A DNA stretch of 8,083 bases. Source: Actinomycetota bacterium (GTDB lineage Bacteria; Actinomycetota; Actinomycetes; Streptosporangiales; Streptosporangiaceae). The translations under genes and the position numbers were made by a program. This document shows, piece by piece, positions 1 through 6,725 of the stretch; the stretch's first letter is position 1, and every line of letters starts with the position of its first letter. The notes below the pieces were generated by a model. That model was given only the letters and a program-made list of their open reading frames with translations, ran no database searches and was not told the DNA's origin. The DNA is taken from assembly GCA_003140115.1 (NCBI GenBank), contig PLIQ01000372.1:2372-10454 (forward strand), in the 5' to 3' direction.

Positions 1-70
1 CCGGATATTCCGATTCCGTACTTTCCGGTTCTGAAGCGAACGCACCGACCTCAACGATAGGGGAACGTCA
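1..70. other. Upstream region of the hopanoid operon
   Basis: This stretch is less GC-rich than the gene that follows and has no clear promoter. TTCCG occurs three times at short spacing (8-12, 14-18, 23-27). A frame open from position 3 ends in TGA at 72-74, which would overlap the GTG start at 71 as GTGA. It could therefore be the last 23 codons of an upstream gene such as hpnE, but its third codon positions are only about half G or C, unlike the genes downstream, and its residues show no family signature. The ribosome binding site AGGGGA at 59-64 serves the gene starting at 71. Confidence 0.4.
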
Positions 71-1087
71 GTGACTGCAGTGATGCCTGAGGGTGTGACC
101 CTGGCGCGGGACCTGGTGAGCCCGGCGATCGAGTCGACCATCGGCCGGCTGACGCCGGACGTGCGCGTGGTCGCGGCGTATCACTTCGGCTTCGCCGACG
201 CCGAGGGCCACCCGACCGCAGGCGGCAGCGGCAAGGCGCTGCGGCCTGCGCTGGCCCTGCTGTCCGCCCGCGCCACCGGCGCCTCGCCCGACCGCGGCGT
301 GACCGCCGCGGTCGCGGTCGAGCTGGTGCACAACTGGTCCCTGCTGCACGACGACATCATGGACGGCGACACCGAGCGCCGGCACCGGCCCACCGCCTGG
401 ACCGTGTTCGGCGTGGGCCCGGCCATCCTGGCCGGAGACGCGCTGCTGGCCCTGGCCCAGGACCTGCTGCTGGAGGACGGCACCCCGCAAGGTCCGTGGG
501 CGGCCCGCTGCCTGTCCGCGGCGGTGCAGCGGCTGATCAGCGGGCAAGGCGCCGACCTGGCCTTCGAGAAGCGCGACGACGTGACCCTGGCCGAGTGCCT
601 GGACATGGCGGGTGACAAGACCGCCGCGCTGATGGCCTGCGCGTGCAGCATCGGCGCCGTGCACCTCGGCGCACCGCCCACGCTGGCCATGGGCCTGGCC
701 GGGTTCGGCGCGCACGTCGGGCTGGCCTTCCAGCTCACCGACGACCTGCTCGGCATCTGGGGCGCGCCCGAGGTCACCGGCAAGCCGGTACGCGCGGACC
801 TGCGGGCCCGCAAGAAGTCGCTGCCGGTGGTGGCCGCGCTGACCAGCGGCACGCCCGCGGCCGCCGAACTGCAGGCCCTGCTCATCGACCCGCAGCCCTT
901 GAGCGAGGATGACCTGATCCGCGCGGCCGACCTGGTCGTCGCCGCGGGCGGCAAGCAGTGGGCCGAGGCCGAGGCCGACGCCCAGCTCGCCGCGGCCAAC
1001 GCCAGCCTGGCCGAGGTCGACCTGCCCGCCGACGTCCGTGCCGAGCTGATCGCGATCGCCGAGTTCATCACCGCCCGCCAGTGGTAG
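71..1087 (+). CDS. Polyprenyl (probably farnesyl/geranylgeranyl) diphosphate synthase
   Basis: Class I trans-prenyltransferase of 338 aa. The family condenses isopentenyl diphosphate with allylic diphosphates in the cytosol; here it probably supplies the C15 precursor for squalene. The GKALRP substrate-binding motif lies at residues 54-59 (K55, R58). The first Asp-rich motif is DDIMD at 94-98, preceded by HNWSLLH. The second is FQLTDDLLG, with D224 and D225, in the DDxxG form common in actinobacterial members rather than DDxxD. A basic GKPVRADLRARKKSLP segment follows. Length is normal for the family. The GTG start at 71 is chosen because AGGGGA lies 6 nt upstream; an in-frame ATG at 83 is the alternative. 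The gene overlaps the cyclase gene by 7 nt and is the first of the four hopanoid genes seen. Product chain length is inferred: W89, five residues before the first motif, suggests a fairly short product, but GGPP cannot be excluded. Confidence 0.93.
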   Translation: MTAVMPEGVTLARDLVSPAIESTIGRLTPDVRVVAAYHFGFADAEGHPTAGGSGKALRPALALLSARATGASPDRGVTAAVAVELVHNWSLLHDDIMDGDTERRHRPTAWTVFGVGPAILAGDALLALAQDLLLEDGTPQGPWAARCLSAAVQRLISGQGADLAFEKRDDVTLAECLDMAGDKTAALMACACSIGAVHLGAPPTLAMGLAGFGAHVGLAFQLTDDLLGIWGAPEVTGKPVRADLRARKKSLPVVAALTSGTPAAAELQALLIDPQPLSEDDLIRAADLVVAAGGKQWAEAEADAQLAAANASLAEVDLPADVRAELIAIAEFITARQW

Positions 1088-3024
1088 CTGACCCCGCGGT
1101 CCTCGATCTCGCCCGCGACACCCTGAGCCGAGCCCGTAACCACGTGCTCGGGCTTCAGCACGCCCAGGGCTGGTGGCAGGGTGAGCTGGAGACCAACGTC
1201 ACCATGGACGCCGAGGACCTGCTGCTGCGCGAGTTCCTCGGCCTGCACGACGAGGAGACGATCGCGGCGGCGGCGCGCTGGATCCGGCACCAGCAGCGGG
1301 ACGACGGCACCTGGGCCAACTTCTACGGCGGCCCCGCCGAGCTGTCCACCACGGTCGAGGCCTATGTGGCGCTGCGGCTGGCCGGCGACCAGCCCGATGC
1401 CCCGCACATGGAGCAGGCCTGCGACTGGATCCTGGTGCAGGGCGGCGTCGAGGCCACCCGGGTGTTCACCCGGCTGTGGCTGGCCCTGTCCGGCCTGTGG
1501 TCCTGGGACGACCTCCCCGTCATCCCGCCCGAGTTGATCTATCTGCCGTCCTGGTTCCCGCTCAACATCTACGACTGGGGCTGCTGGGCCCGCCAGACCA
1601 TCGTGGCCCTGGCCGTCGTCCAGTCCTTCCGCCCCTCCCGCCCGCTCCCGTTCGCCATCGACGAGCTGAAGACCGGCGGTCCGCACGGCCGCGGTCCCCG
1701 CCCGCGCCGCTCCTTCGACGCGCGCCCCCTCCCCGGCGCGCGCACCTCCGCCGACCCCTGGTCCCACGTCTTCAACGCCCTGGACCATACGCTGCACAAG
1801 TACCGGCCGATCAAGTCGGTACGGCGGGCCGCGCTGCGGCGGTGCGCGGAGTGGATCATCGCCCGGCAGGAGCGGGACGGCTGCTGGGGCGGCATCCAGC
1901 CGCCCTGGGTGTACTCGCTGATGGCCCTGAACCTGCTCGGCTACGACATCGAGCACCCCATCATGCAGCGTGGCCTCCGCGGCCTGGACCGGTTCACGAT
2001 CACCGAGGAGGGTCCGGCCGGCCCGGTGCGCCGCCTCGAGGCGTGCCAGTCCCCGGTCTGGGACACCGTGCTGGTCATGATCGGCCTGGCCGACGCCGGC
2101 CTGTCCCCGGTTGACCCGGCCCTGACCCGCGCCGCGCACTGGGTGCTGGGAGAGGAGATCCGCGGCCCGGGGGACTGGCAGGTCCGCAAGCCGGGCCTGG
2201 CCCCCGGCGGGTGGGCCTTCGAGTTCGACAACGACAACTACCCCGACACCGACGACACCGCCGAGGTGGTGCTGGCCCTGCGCCGGGTCTCGCTCCCGGC
2301 CAACGACGCCAAGCCCGCCATCGAGCGCGGGCTGCGCTGGCTGACCGGGATGCAGTCCAAGGACGGCGGCTGGGGCGCGTTCGACGCGGACAACACCCGC
2401 AAGCTGGTCAACAAGCTGCCGTTCTGCGACTTCGGGGCGGTCATCGACCCGCCCTCGGCCGACGTGACCGCGCACATCGTCGAGGCGTTCGCGGCCGAAG
2501 GACAGGCCGATCACCCCGCGGTCCGCCGCGGCGTGGTATGGCTGCTGCGGGCCCAGGAGGCGGACGGATCGTGGTTCGGCCGGTGGGGCGCGAACTACAT
2601 CTACGGCACCGGCGCCGCCGTCCCCGCGCTGATCGCGGCGGGGGTGCGGCCGTCCAAGCCCGCCATCCGCCGCGCCGTGGCCTGGCTCCAAGACCACCAG
2701 AACCCCGACGGCGGCTGGGGCGAGGACCTGCGCTCCTACGACGACCCGGCGCTGGCCGGCCAGGGCACGTCCACCGCCTCCCAGACCGCCTGGGCCCTGC
2801 TGGCCCTGCTGGCCGCGGGCGAGCAGGACGGCGTCGCGGCGCAGCGCGGTGTCCGCTGGCTGACCCAGACCCAGCGGCCCAACGGGAGCTGGGAGGAACC
2901 GCAGTACACCGGGACCGGCTTCCCCGGCGACTTCTACATCAATTACCACCTGTACCGCCTGGCCTTCCCCCTCAGCGCACTCGGCCGGTACGTAGCGGCC
3001 CACACATCCGGAGGCAGTGCATGA
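1081..3024 (+). CDS. shc: Squalene-hopene cyclase
   Basis: Prokaryotic class II triterpene cyclase of 647 aa, a normal length. The family is monotopic in the membrane and converts squalene to hopene and hopanol by proton-initiated polycyclisation. The catalytic DxDD motif is DTDD at residues 389-392 (within [11 protein letters not shown]), D391 being the likely proton donor. QW-type repeats characteristic of the family are visible at Q71-W78, Q263-W269, Q425-W431, Q492-W498, Q540-W546 and Q598-W604. Other hallmarks are [22 protein letters not shown], and the C-terminal [13 protein letters not shown]. The GTG at 1081 is chosen because it is the first in-frame start just before the conserved N-terminal helix and the GWW motif. 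It overlaps the preceding stop by 7 nt, and no strong Shine-Dalgarno is seen, so coupling to upstream translation is likely. The stop overlaps the next start as ATGA. The open frame extends upstream to 958, but that part lies inside the synthase gene in another frame. Confidence 0.96.
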   Translation: MVADPAVLDLARDTLSRARNHVLGLQHAQGWWQGELETNVTMDAEDLLLREFLGLHDEETIAAAARWIRHQQRDDGTWANFYGGPAELSTTVEAYVALRLAGDQPDAPHMEQACDWILVQGGVEATRVFTRLWLALSGLWSWDDLPVIPPELIYLPSWFPLNIYDWGCWARQTIVALAVVQSFRPSRPLPFAIDELKTGGPHGRGPRPRRSFDARPLPGARTSADPWSHVFNALDHTLHKYRPIKSVRRAALRRCAEWIIARQERDGCWGGIQPPWVYSLMALNLLGYDIEHPIMQRGLRGLDRFTITEEGPAGPVRRLEACQSPVWDTVLVMIGLADAGLSPVDPALTRAAHWVLGEEIRGPGDWQVRKPGLAPGGWAFEFDNDNYPDTDDTAEVVLALRRVSLPANDAKPAIERGLRWLTGMQSKDGGWGAFDADNTRKLVNKLPFCDFGAVIDPPSADVTAHIVEAFAAEGQADHPAVRRGVVWLLRAQEADGSWFGRWGANYIYGTGAAVPALIAAGVRPSKPAIRRAVAWLQDHQNPDGGWGEDLRSYDDPALAGQGTSTASQTAWALLALLAAGEQDGVAAQRGVRWLTQTQRPNGSWEEPQYTGTGFPGDFYINYHLYRLAFPLSALGRYVAAHTSGGSA

Positions 3025-4571
3025 CGGAGACCCTCCCCAGGCCGCGCGACAGCAGAGCCGAAGCCGACGACACGAGCGAGTCGGACCCGCTGCTGCTCTG
3101 CGCGCCGCTGCGGATCGAGGCCCGGGCCATCCGCCGCGGCCTGCGCGATGATCCCGGCCCGCCCGCGGTCACCCGCACGGGATGGGGGACCGCGCGGGCG
3201 ACGCAGGAGGCCGAGCGCTTGAGCCATGCTTCGTTCGCCCAGCTGATGATCATGGGTGTGGGCGCTGGCCTGAGCTCCGACCTCAGCCCGGGCGACCTGG
3301 TCGTCGGCACCGAAGTGGGCGCCGTGACCTGCGCGTCCGCGCCGATCCTGGCCGGCGAGCTGCGGCGTGCCGGGCTGAGCGCCCGGGCCGGCCGGATCAC
3401 CACCGTCGACCACCTGGTGCGGCGCGACGAGCGGGCCAAGCTGGCCGCCGATGGCTGGCTGCTGGCCGACATGGAGTCGGCCCCGCTGGCCGCCGCGGCG
3501 GACGGGCGCCCCGTGGCGGTGATCCGCGCCGTATCCGACACCCCGCACCGCCCGCTGGTCGGCATCGTCTCCGGCGGGCTGGCCGCGCTGCGCTCGCTGC
3601 GGGCTGCCGCGCCGGTGGCGCAGCGCTGGGCGGCGGCGTGCGGGACCCACCAGGTGCTGCTGGCCGGGCCGCGGTCGTTCTGCGCCGGCGTGGAGCGGGC
3701 CATCGAGATTGTCGAGCGCGTCCTGGAGCGCCAGGGCCAGCCGGTCTACGTGCGCAAGCAGATCGTCCACAACACGCGCGTGGTGGGCGACCTGGAGAGT
3801 CGCGGCGCGGTGTTCGTCGACGAACTGGACGAGGTGCCCGACGGGGCGACCGTGGTGTTCTCCGCGCACGGCGTATCGCCCGTGGTGCGCGAGGACGCGA
3901 CCCGCCGCGGGCTGGCCGTCATCGACGCCACCTGCCCGCTGGTGTCAAAGGTGCACGCCGAGGCCCGGCGGTTCGCCGCCGACGGGTACACGGTGGCGCT
4001 GATCGGCCACGCCGGGCACGAGGAGGTCGAGGGCACGCTGGGCGAGGCGCCCGACTCGACGGTCCTGGTCCAGACGGCGGCCGACGTGGCCGCGCTCCGG
4101 CCGCGGGACGGTGAGCGCGTCGCCTACCTGATGCAGACCACGCTGTCGGTCGACGAGGCGACCGAGGTGGCCGGCGCGCTGCGGGAACGCTTCCCCGCAG
4201 TGCGCGGACCGGGCAGCGACGACATCTGCTACGCCACCACCAACCGGCAGGTCGCGGTGCGCGCGGTCGCCGCCGAATCCGACCTGGTGCTCGTAGCGGG
4301 CTCGACGAACTCGTCGAACTCGGTCCGGCTGGTGGAGACCTGCGAGCGGGCCGGCACGCCGGCCTACCTGATCGACGGGGCCTCCGATATTCAGCTCGAC
4401 TGGCTGGCCGGGGTATCCACGATCGGCCTGACGGCCGGCGCGTCCGCACCTCCCGCCGTGGTGGAGGAGATCATCTCGGCGCTGTCCGGCCTCGGACCTG
4501 TGTCCGTTTCCGAGCGAGTAACGACCACGGAATCAATCCGGTTCGGCCTGCCCAAGGAGGTACGGCAATAA
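3021..4571 (+). CDS. ispH: HpnG-like phosphorylase fused to 4-hydroxy-3-methylbut-2-enyl diphosphate reductase (IspH)
   Basis: Two-domain protein of 516 aa read without any frame break. Residues about 24-207 resemble the nucleoside phosphorylase/MTA nucleosidase family, as HpnG does: APLRIEAR (E33), GVGAGL (79-84), ADMES (D150, E152) and AVSDT (D173). In hopanoid clusters this domain removes adenine from adenosylhopane to give ribosylhopane. Residues about 211-516 form a complete IspH, the [4Fe-4S] enzyme that makes IPP and DMAPP from HMBPP in the last MEP step. Its cluster cysteines are C221, C305 and C403. H250, H283, H333 and E335 match E. coli H41, H74, H124 and E126 in spacing, so the domain looks catalytically intact. 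The ATG at 3021 has GGAGG at 3010-3014, 6 nt upstream, and overlaps the cyclase stop (ATGA). The gene overlaps hpnH by 1 nt. The IspH assignment is very secure; the HpnG function rests on family motifs plus the neighbouring hpnH. An in-frame GTG at 3654 (V212) could allow separate IspH translation. Confidence 0.93.
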   Translation: MTETLPRPRDSRAEADDTSESDPLLLCAPLRIEARAIRRGLRDDPGPPAVTRTGWGTARATQEAERLSHASFAQLMIMGVGAGLSSDLSPGDLVVGTEVGAVTCASAPILAGELRRAGLSARAGRITTVDHLVRRDERAKLAADGWLLADMESAPLAAAADGRPVAVIRAVSDTPHRPLVGIVSGGLAALRSLRAAAPVAQRWAAACGTHQVLLAGPRSFCAGVERAIEIVERVLERQGQPVYVRKQIVHNTRVVGDLESRGAVFVDELDEVPDGATVVFSAHGVSPVVREDATRRGLAVIDATCPLVSKVHAEARRFAADGYTVALIGHAGHEEVEGTLGEAPDSTVLVQTAADVAALRPRDGERVAYLMQTTLSVDEATEVAGALRERFPAVRGPGSDDICYATTNRQVAVRAVAAESDLVLVAGSTNSSNSVRLVETCERAGTPAYLIDGASDIQLDWLAGVSTIGLTAGASAPPAVVEEIISALSGLGPVSVSERVTTTESIRFGLPKEVRQ

Positions 4572-5575
4572 TGCCCATGCCACTACGTCAGTCCCTGCGC
4601 GTCGGGTCCTACCTGATGCGCCAGAAGCTGGCTGGCAATAAGAAGTTCCCGCTGCTGGTCGAGCTGGAGCCGCTGTTCGCCTGCAACCTGAAGTGCGCGG
4701 GCTGCGGCAAGATCCAGCAGCCGCACGACATCCTCAAGCAGCGGATGCCGGTCGAGCAGGCCCTCGGCGCGGTCGAGGAGTCCGGCGCGCCCATGGTGTC
4801 CATCGCGGGCGGCGAGCCGCTCATGCACCCGCAGATCGACGTCATCGTGGCCGAGCTGATCAAGCGCAAGAAGTTCGTGTTCCTGTGCACGAACGCGCTG
4901 CTGCTGCCCAAGAAGATCGACAAGTTCAAGCCGTCGCCCTACTTCGCCTGGGTGGTGCACATCGACGGGCTGCGCGAGCGGCACGACGAGTCGGTCTGCA
5001 AGGAGGGCGTGTTCGACGAGGCGGTCGCCGCGATCAAGCTGGCCAAGTCGCGCGGGTTCAAGGTGAACACGAACACCACGGTCTTCAACACCGACACCCC
5101 GCAGACGATCATCGACGTGCTGGGCTACCTCAACGACGACCTGGGCATCGACGAAATGCAGATCTCGCCCGCCTACGCGTACGAGAAGGCGCCGGACCAG
5201 GAGCACTTCCTGGGCGTGACCGAGACCCGCGAGCTGTTCCGCAAGGCGTTCGCGGACGGGCGGCGCAAGAAGTGGCGGCTGAACCACACGCCGCTGTTCC
5301 TGGACTTCCTCGAGGGCAAGGTCGACTTCGGCTGCACCGCCTGGGGCATCCCCTCCTACTCGCTGCTGGGCTGGCAGAAGCCCTGCTACCTGATGAACGA
5401 CGGGTACGTGAAGACGTACAAGGAGCTCGTCGAGACCACCGACTGGGACTCCTACGGGCGGGGCAAGGACCCCCGGTGCGCCAACTGCATGGCGCACTGC
5501 GGTTATGAGCCGTCGGCCGTGCTGGCCACGATGGGCTCGCTGCGCGAGTCGATCAGGGCGGTCCGCGGCGTCTGA
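4571..5575 (+). CDS. hpnH: Adenosyl-hopene transferase HpnH (radical SAM)
   Basis: Radical SAM protein of 334 aa, matching HpnH in length and layout. HpnH links the 5'-deoxyadenosyl radical of SAM to diploptene, giving adenosylhopane, the first step of extended hopanoid side chains. The [4Fe-4S]-binding CxxxCxxC is C38-C42-C45 (FACNLKCAGC). The SAM-contacting GGEP is at residues 80-83. The C-terminal region (DUF3463-like) carries further cysteines, including C303, C306 and C310 in RCANCMAHCGYEP, a characteristic HpnH ending. The ATG at 4571 follows a strong AAGGAGGT at 4554-4561 with 9 nt spacing and overlaps the previous stop by one base (TAATG). An in-frame ATG at 4577 is less well spaced. 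The preceding HpnG-like domain acts on this enzyme's product. The gene is the last of the operon seen here, followed by a structured intergenic region. Confidence 0.96.
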   Translation: MPMPLRQSLRVGSYLMRQKLAGNKKFPLLVELEPLFACNLKCAGCGKIQQPHDILKQRMPVEQALGAVEESGAPMVSIAGGEPLMHPQIDVIVAELIKRKKFVFLCTNALLLPKKIDKFKPSPYFAWVVHIDGLRERHDESVCKEGVFDEAVAAIKLAKSRGFKVNTNTTVFNTDTPQTIIDVLGYLNDDLGIDEMQISPAYAYEKAPDQEHFLGVTETRELFRKAFADGRRKKWRLNHTPLFLDFLEGKVDFGCTAWGIPSYSLLGWQKPCYLMNDGYVKTYKELVETTDWDSYGRGKDPRCANCMAHCGYEPSAVLATMGSLRESIRAVRGV

Positions 5576-5754
5576 CGGCGCCCGTCTCTTAGTCGGGGGG
5601 ATCCCGAAGGTTCTGCTCAGCAGTTGTTCAGGTAGCGCGGCCATGCTCGGATTTGGCGCGGCGTCCGCTCCCGGGGGCGGCCCCCGCGCCGCCATAGGGC
5701 GAGTCACCGACCCGGCCGACACTGTCCGCATCGACTAGCCCGGCACCCGCACAT
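5576..5754. other. Intergenic sequence after hpnH, nothing assigned
   Basis: No gene, tRNA or repeat is supported here. The stretch contains minor self-complementary spots: GGGATCCC at 5598-5605, CTGCTCAGCAG around 5615-5625, and a short G5/C5 hairpin at 5673-5685 with a 3-nt loop. None has a U-tract. A frame running from 5505 to 5738 overlaps hpnH and looks like frame carry-over in GC-rich DNA. The larger stem-loops begin just downstream, at 5755. Confidence 0.5.
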
Positions 5755-5819
5755 CCCCCGAGTGGGGGCCGGCCCGTCCCGCCAACTCCCTGCACTGCAC
5801 GCGGGACGGGTCGGCTTCC
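5755..5819 (+). terminator. Long stem-loop downstream of hpnH (first of two), candidate terminator
   Basis: Positions 5764-5782 pair with 5801-5819 as a 19-bp stem containing three G-U pairs. Its core CCCGTCCCGC/GCGGGACGGG (5773-5782/5801-5810) is perfect, and the loop is 18 nt and contains TGCACTGCAC. A small competing hairpin, CCCCC (5755-5759) with GGGGG (5764-5768) around a GAGT loop, uses the same G run, so the two are mutually exclusive. No U-tract follows. Hairpins lacking a U-tract are often proposed as terminators in Actinobacteria, and the place just after the operon fits. A role as mRNA-stabilising structure or independent RNA is equally possible. Confidence 0.5.
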
Positions 5820-5825
5820 CAGCCA

Positions 5826-5869
5826 CCGGGCCGTCGTCGGCTGATCCGTCCCAGCTGGCGACGGCCCGG
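5826..5869 (+). terminator. Second strong stem-loop, candidate terminator or structured RNA
   Basis: Positions 5826-5843 pair with 5852-5869, giving 18 bp (two G-U pairs) around an 8-nt ATCCGTCC loop. The outer 11 bp (CCGGGCCGTCG with CGACGGCCCGG) are perfect. It starts only 6 nt after the preceding stem-loop and is also followed by GC-rich sequence rather than U residues. The 10 nt CGGCTGATCC at 5838-5847 are also perfectly complementary to 5909-5918, and CTGGCGA at 5855-5861 to TCGCCAG at 5921-5927. This hairpin could therefore be replaced by longer-range pairing. That it ends the hopanoid transcript is inference; the complementarity is seen directly. Confidence 0.5.
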
Positions 5870-5946
5870 CCCGCCCGTGGGTCGGCTCCAGGTGCTCTCC
5901 CTGCATCGGGATCAGCCGGATCGCCAGGTCCGCGCATCCTGCTGGT

Positions 5947-5975
5947 TTGACGAGGGTGCAGCGCCGCAGGAGAAT
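5947..5975 (+). promoter_or_regulatory. Candidate sigma70-type promoter for the regulator module
   Basis: TTGACG at 5947-5952 matches five of six -35 consensus bases. A 17-nt spacer leads to GAGAAT at 5970-5975, which matches the -10 consensus at four of six positions, including the key A2 and T6. Transcription would begin near 5982, about 34 nt before the start chosen for the next gene. The element lies downstream of the two stem-loops, so the module would be transcribed separately from the hopanoid operon. If it is a promoter, a TTG start at 5947 for the next gene is unlikely. Confidence 0.45.
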
Positions 5976-6003
5976 CACACCGGAGCAACAATCAGCAACA
6001 TGT

Positions 6004-6009
6004 GAGGGG
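6004..6009 (+). promoter_or_regulatory. Ribosome binding site GAGGGG deciding the start at 6016
   Basis: GAGGGG lies 6 nt before the in-frame TTG at 6016. The other possible in-frame starts, TTG at 5947 and GTG at 5956, have no Shine-Dalgarno sequence at a suitable distance, and the first overlaps a -35-like element. An ATG at 6000 is in a different frame and is followed at once by a stop. Confidence 0.5.
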
Positions 6010-6015
6010 CCTGGA

Positions 6016-6723
6016 TTGTCTCTGCAATTTCTTGGCGGCGATACCGGCGACGGCGGCTCGCCCCGCCTGTACCAAGAAGGCGATGACTTTCTTGTGCAGG
6101 GTTATACGGTGACCGAGCCTCCGCTGCTCGCGCAGCTGAACATTCCCGAAGGTGAGACCGTGGTGCGGGTCCCGCGGTCGCTCTGGAAGTACCTGCCGGC
6201 CAGACAGCGCATGAACCAGCGCATGGAGAAAAGGTGGAGGGAGCAGATGCCCGTTCGGTTCGGGCAAGATGCAGGTCACCGTGACATTTGGGACCTGTAC
6301 GCGGAGGAGGAGCCTTGGCAGGCGGAGATGTCTGAGATGGCCGAGCGGGAGGCGTGCCGCCGCTATTGGCTCGGTCTCATGCGTGCCACGGCGGCGCGGC
6401 TGGCAGCGGTGCGAGAAGGCCGCGTAATGCCGCTGCCCGTCACCGGCGGCACGTGGTCCGGCGAGGCTGCGGTGTCGCCCGGGTTCCCGCCGGCAGTGCA
6501 GGTGAGGCGGGTGCTTCGGCGCGGGAACTCAGCGCCGATGATGCCGGTGACCGACCTGACGGTCATCGACGGGACGACGAAGCTCATCAATCACTTCGGC
6601 AGTGACGGCACGTGGGTCGGGACGGTGATGATTGACGGCTCGGCGCTCGCCCGCCAGTGCTCGGCGGCTTTTGATGCCGCATGGGCGTTCTCCGTGCCGC
6701 ACGTTCGGCGCGGCCCGGCCTGA
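6016..6723 (+). CDS. DUF6879-like protein paired with XRE regulator
   Basis: Protein of 235 aa from the TTG at 6016; a start at 5947 would give 258 aa. It has no signal peptide or membrane segment, so it is probably cytosolic. Residues about 14-60 (SPRLYQEGDDFLVQGYTVTEP, then LNIPEGETVVRVPRSLWKYLP) look like a small actinobacterial domain known from hypothetical proteins near XRE regulators. A charged, Trp-rich, probably helical linker spans about 65-135. The C-terminal part (about 158-235), with DLTVIDGTTKLINHF, GTWVG, CSAAFDAAW and the VPH ending, resembles the end of DUF6879 proteins. It lies 2 nt upstream of the DUF5753 regulator, so the two are probably co-transcribed. In Actinobacteria such regulators are often encoded beside a small partner (DUF397 or DUF6879) and act together in development or phage-related functions. 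That role here is inferred from family knowledge. The biochemical function is unknown, and the DUF6879 match is made by eye from a few motifs. Confidence 0.75.
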   Translation: MSLQFLGGDTGDGGSPRLYQEGDDFLVQGYTVTEPPLLAQLNIPEGETVVRVPRSLWKYLPARQRMNQRMEKRWREQMPVRFGQDAGHRDIWDLYAEEEPWQAEMSEMAEREACRRYWLGLMRATAARLAAVREGRVMPLPVTGGTWSGEAAVSPGFPPAVQVRRVLRRGNSAPMMPVTDLTVIDGTTKLINHFGSDGTWVGTVMIDGSALARQCSAAFDAAWAFSVPHVRRGPA

Positions 6724-6725
6724 AT

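Noticed and set aside
181..3003. Very long open frame (940 codons) on the minus strand
   Set aside because: It lies antisense to two clear enzymes (prenyl synthase and cyclase). Long antisense frames are usual opposite GC-rich genes with G/C third positions, and its Gly/Arg/Val/Gln-rich translation shows no domain.
3182..4114. + strand frame of 310 codons inside the fusion gene
   Set aside because: It is Arg/Gly-rich frame carry-over; the true frame carries the conserved phosphorylase and IspH motifs.
5673..5685. GGGGG-CGG-CCCCC hairpin as the hpnH terminator
   Set aside because: Five base pairs with no U-tract is weak in DNA this GC-rich; the stem-loops starting at 5764 and 5826 are far better candidates.
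4583..5731. Minus-strand open frame of 382 codons opposite hpnH
   Set aside because: The + strand encodes a complete HpnH with all expected cysteines; the antisense translation is low in complexity and has no recognisable motif.
5762..5950. Small + strand open frame of 62 codons after hpnH
   Set aside because: It coincides with the two long stem-loops, and its Ala/Pro/Gly-rich translation follows from their base composition. No ribosome binding site suits it.
5576..6015. tRNA gene or attachment site at the edge of the accessory module
   Set aside because: No cloverleaf or conserved TΨC-arm sequence was found by eye on either strand, and no integrase is in the window.
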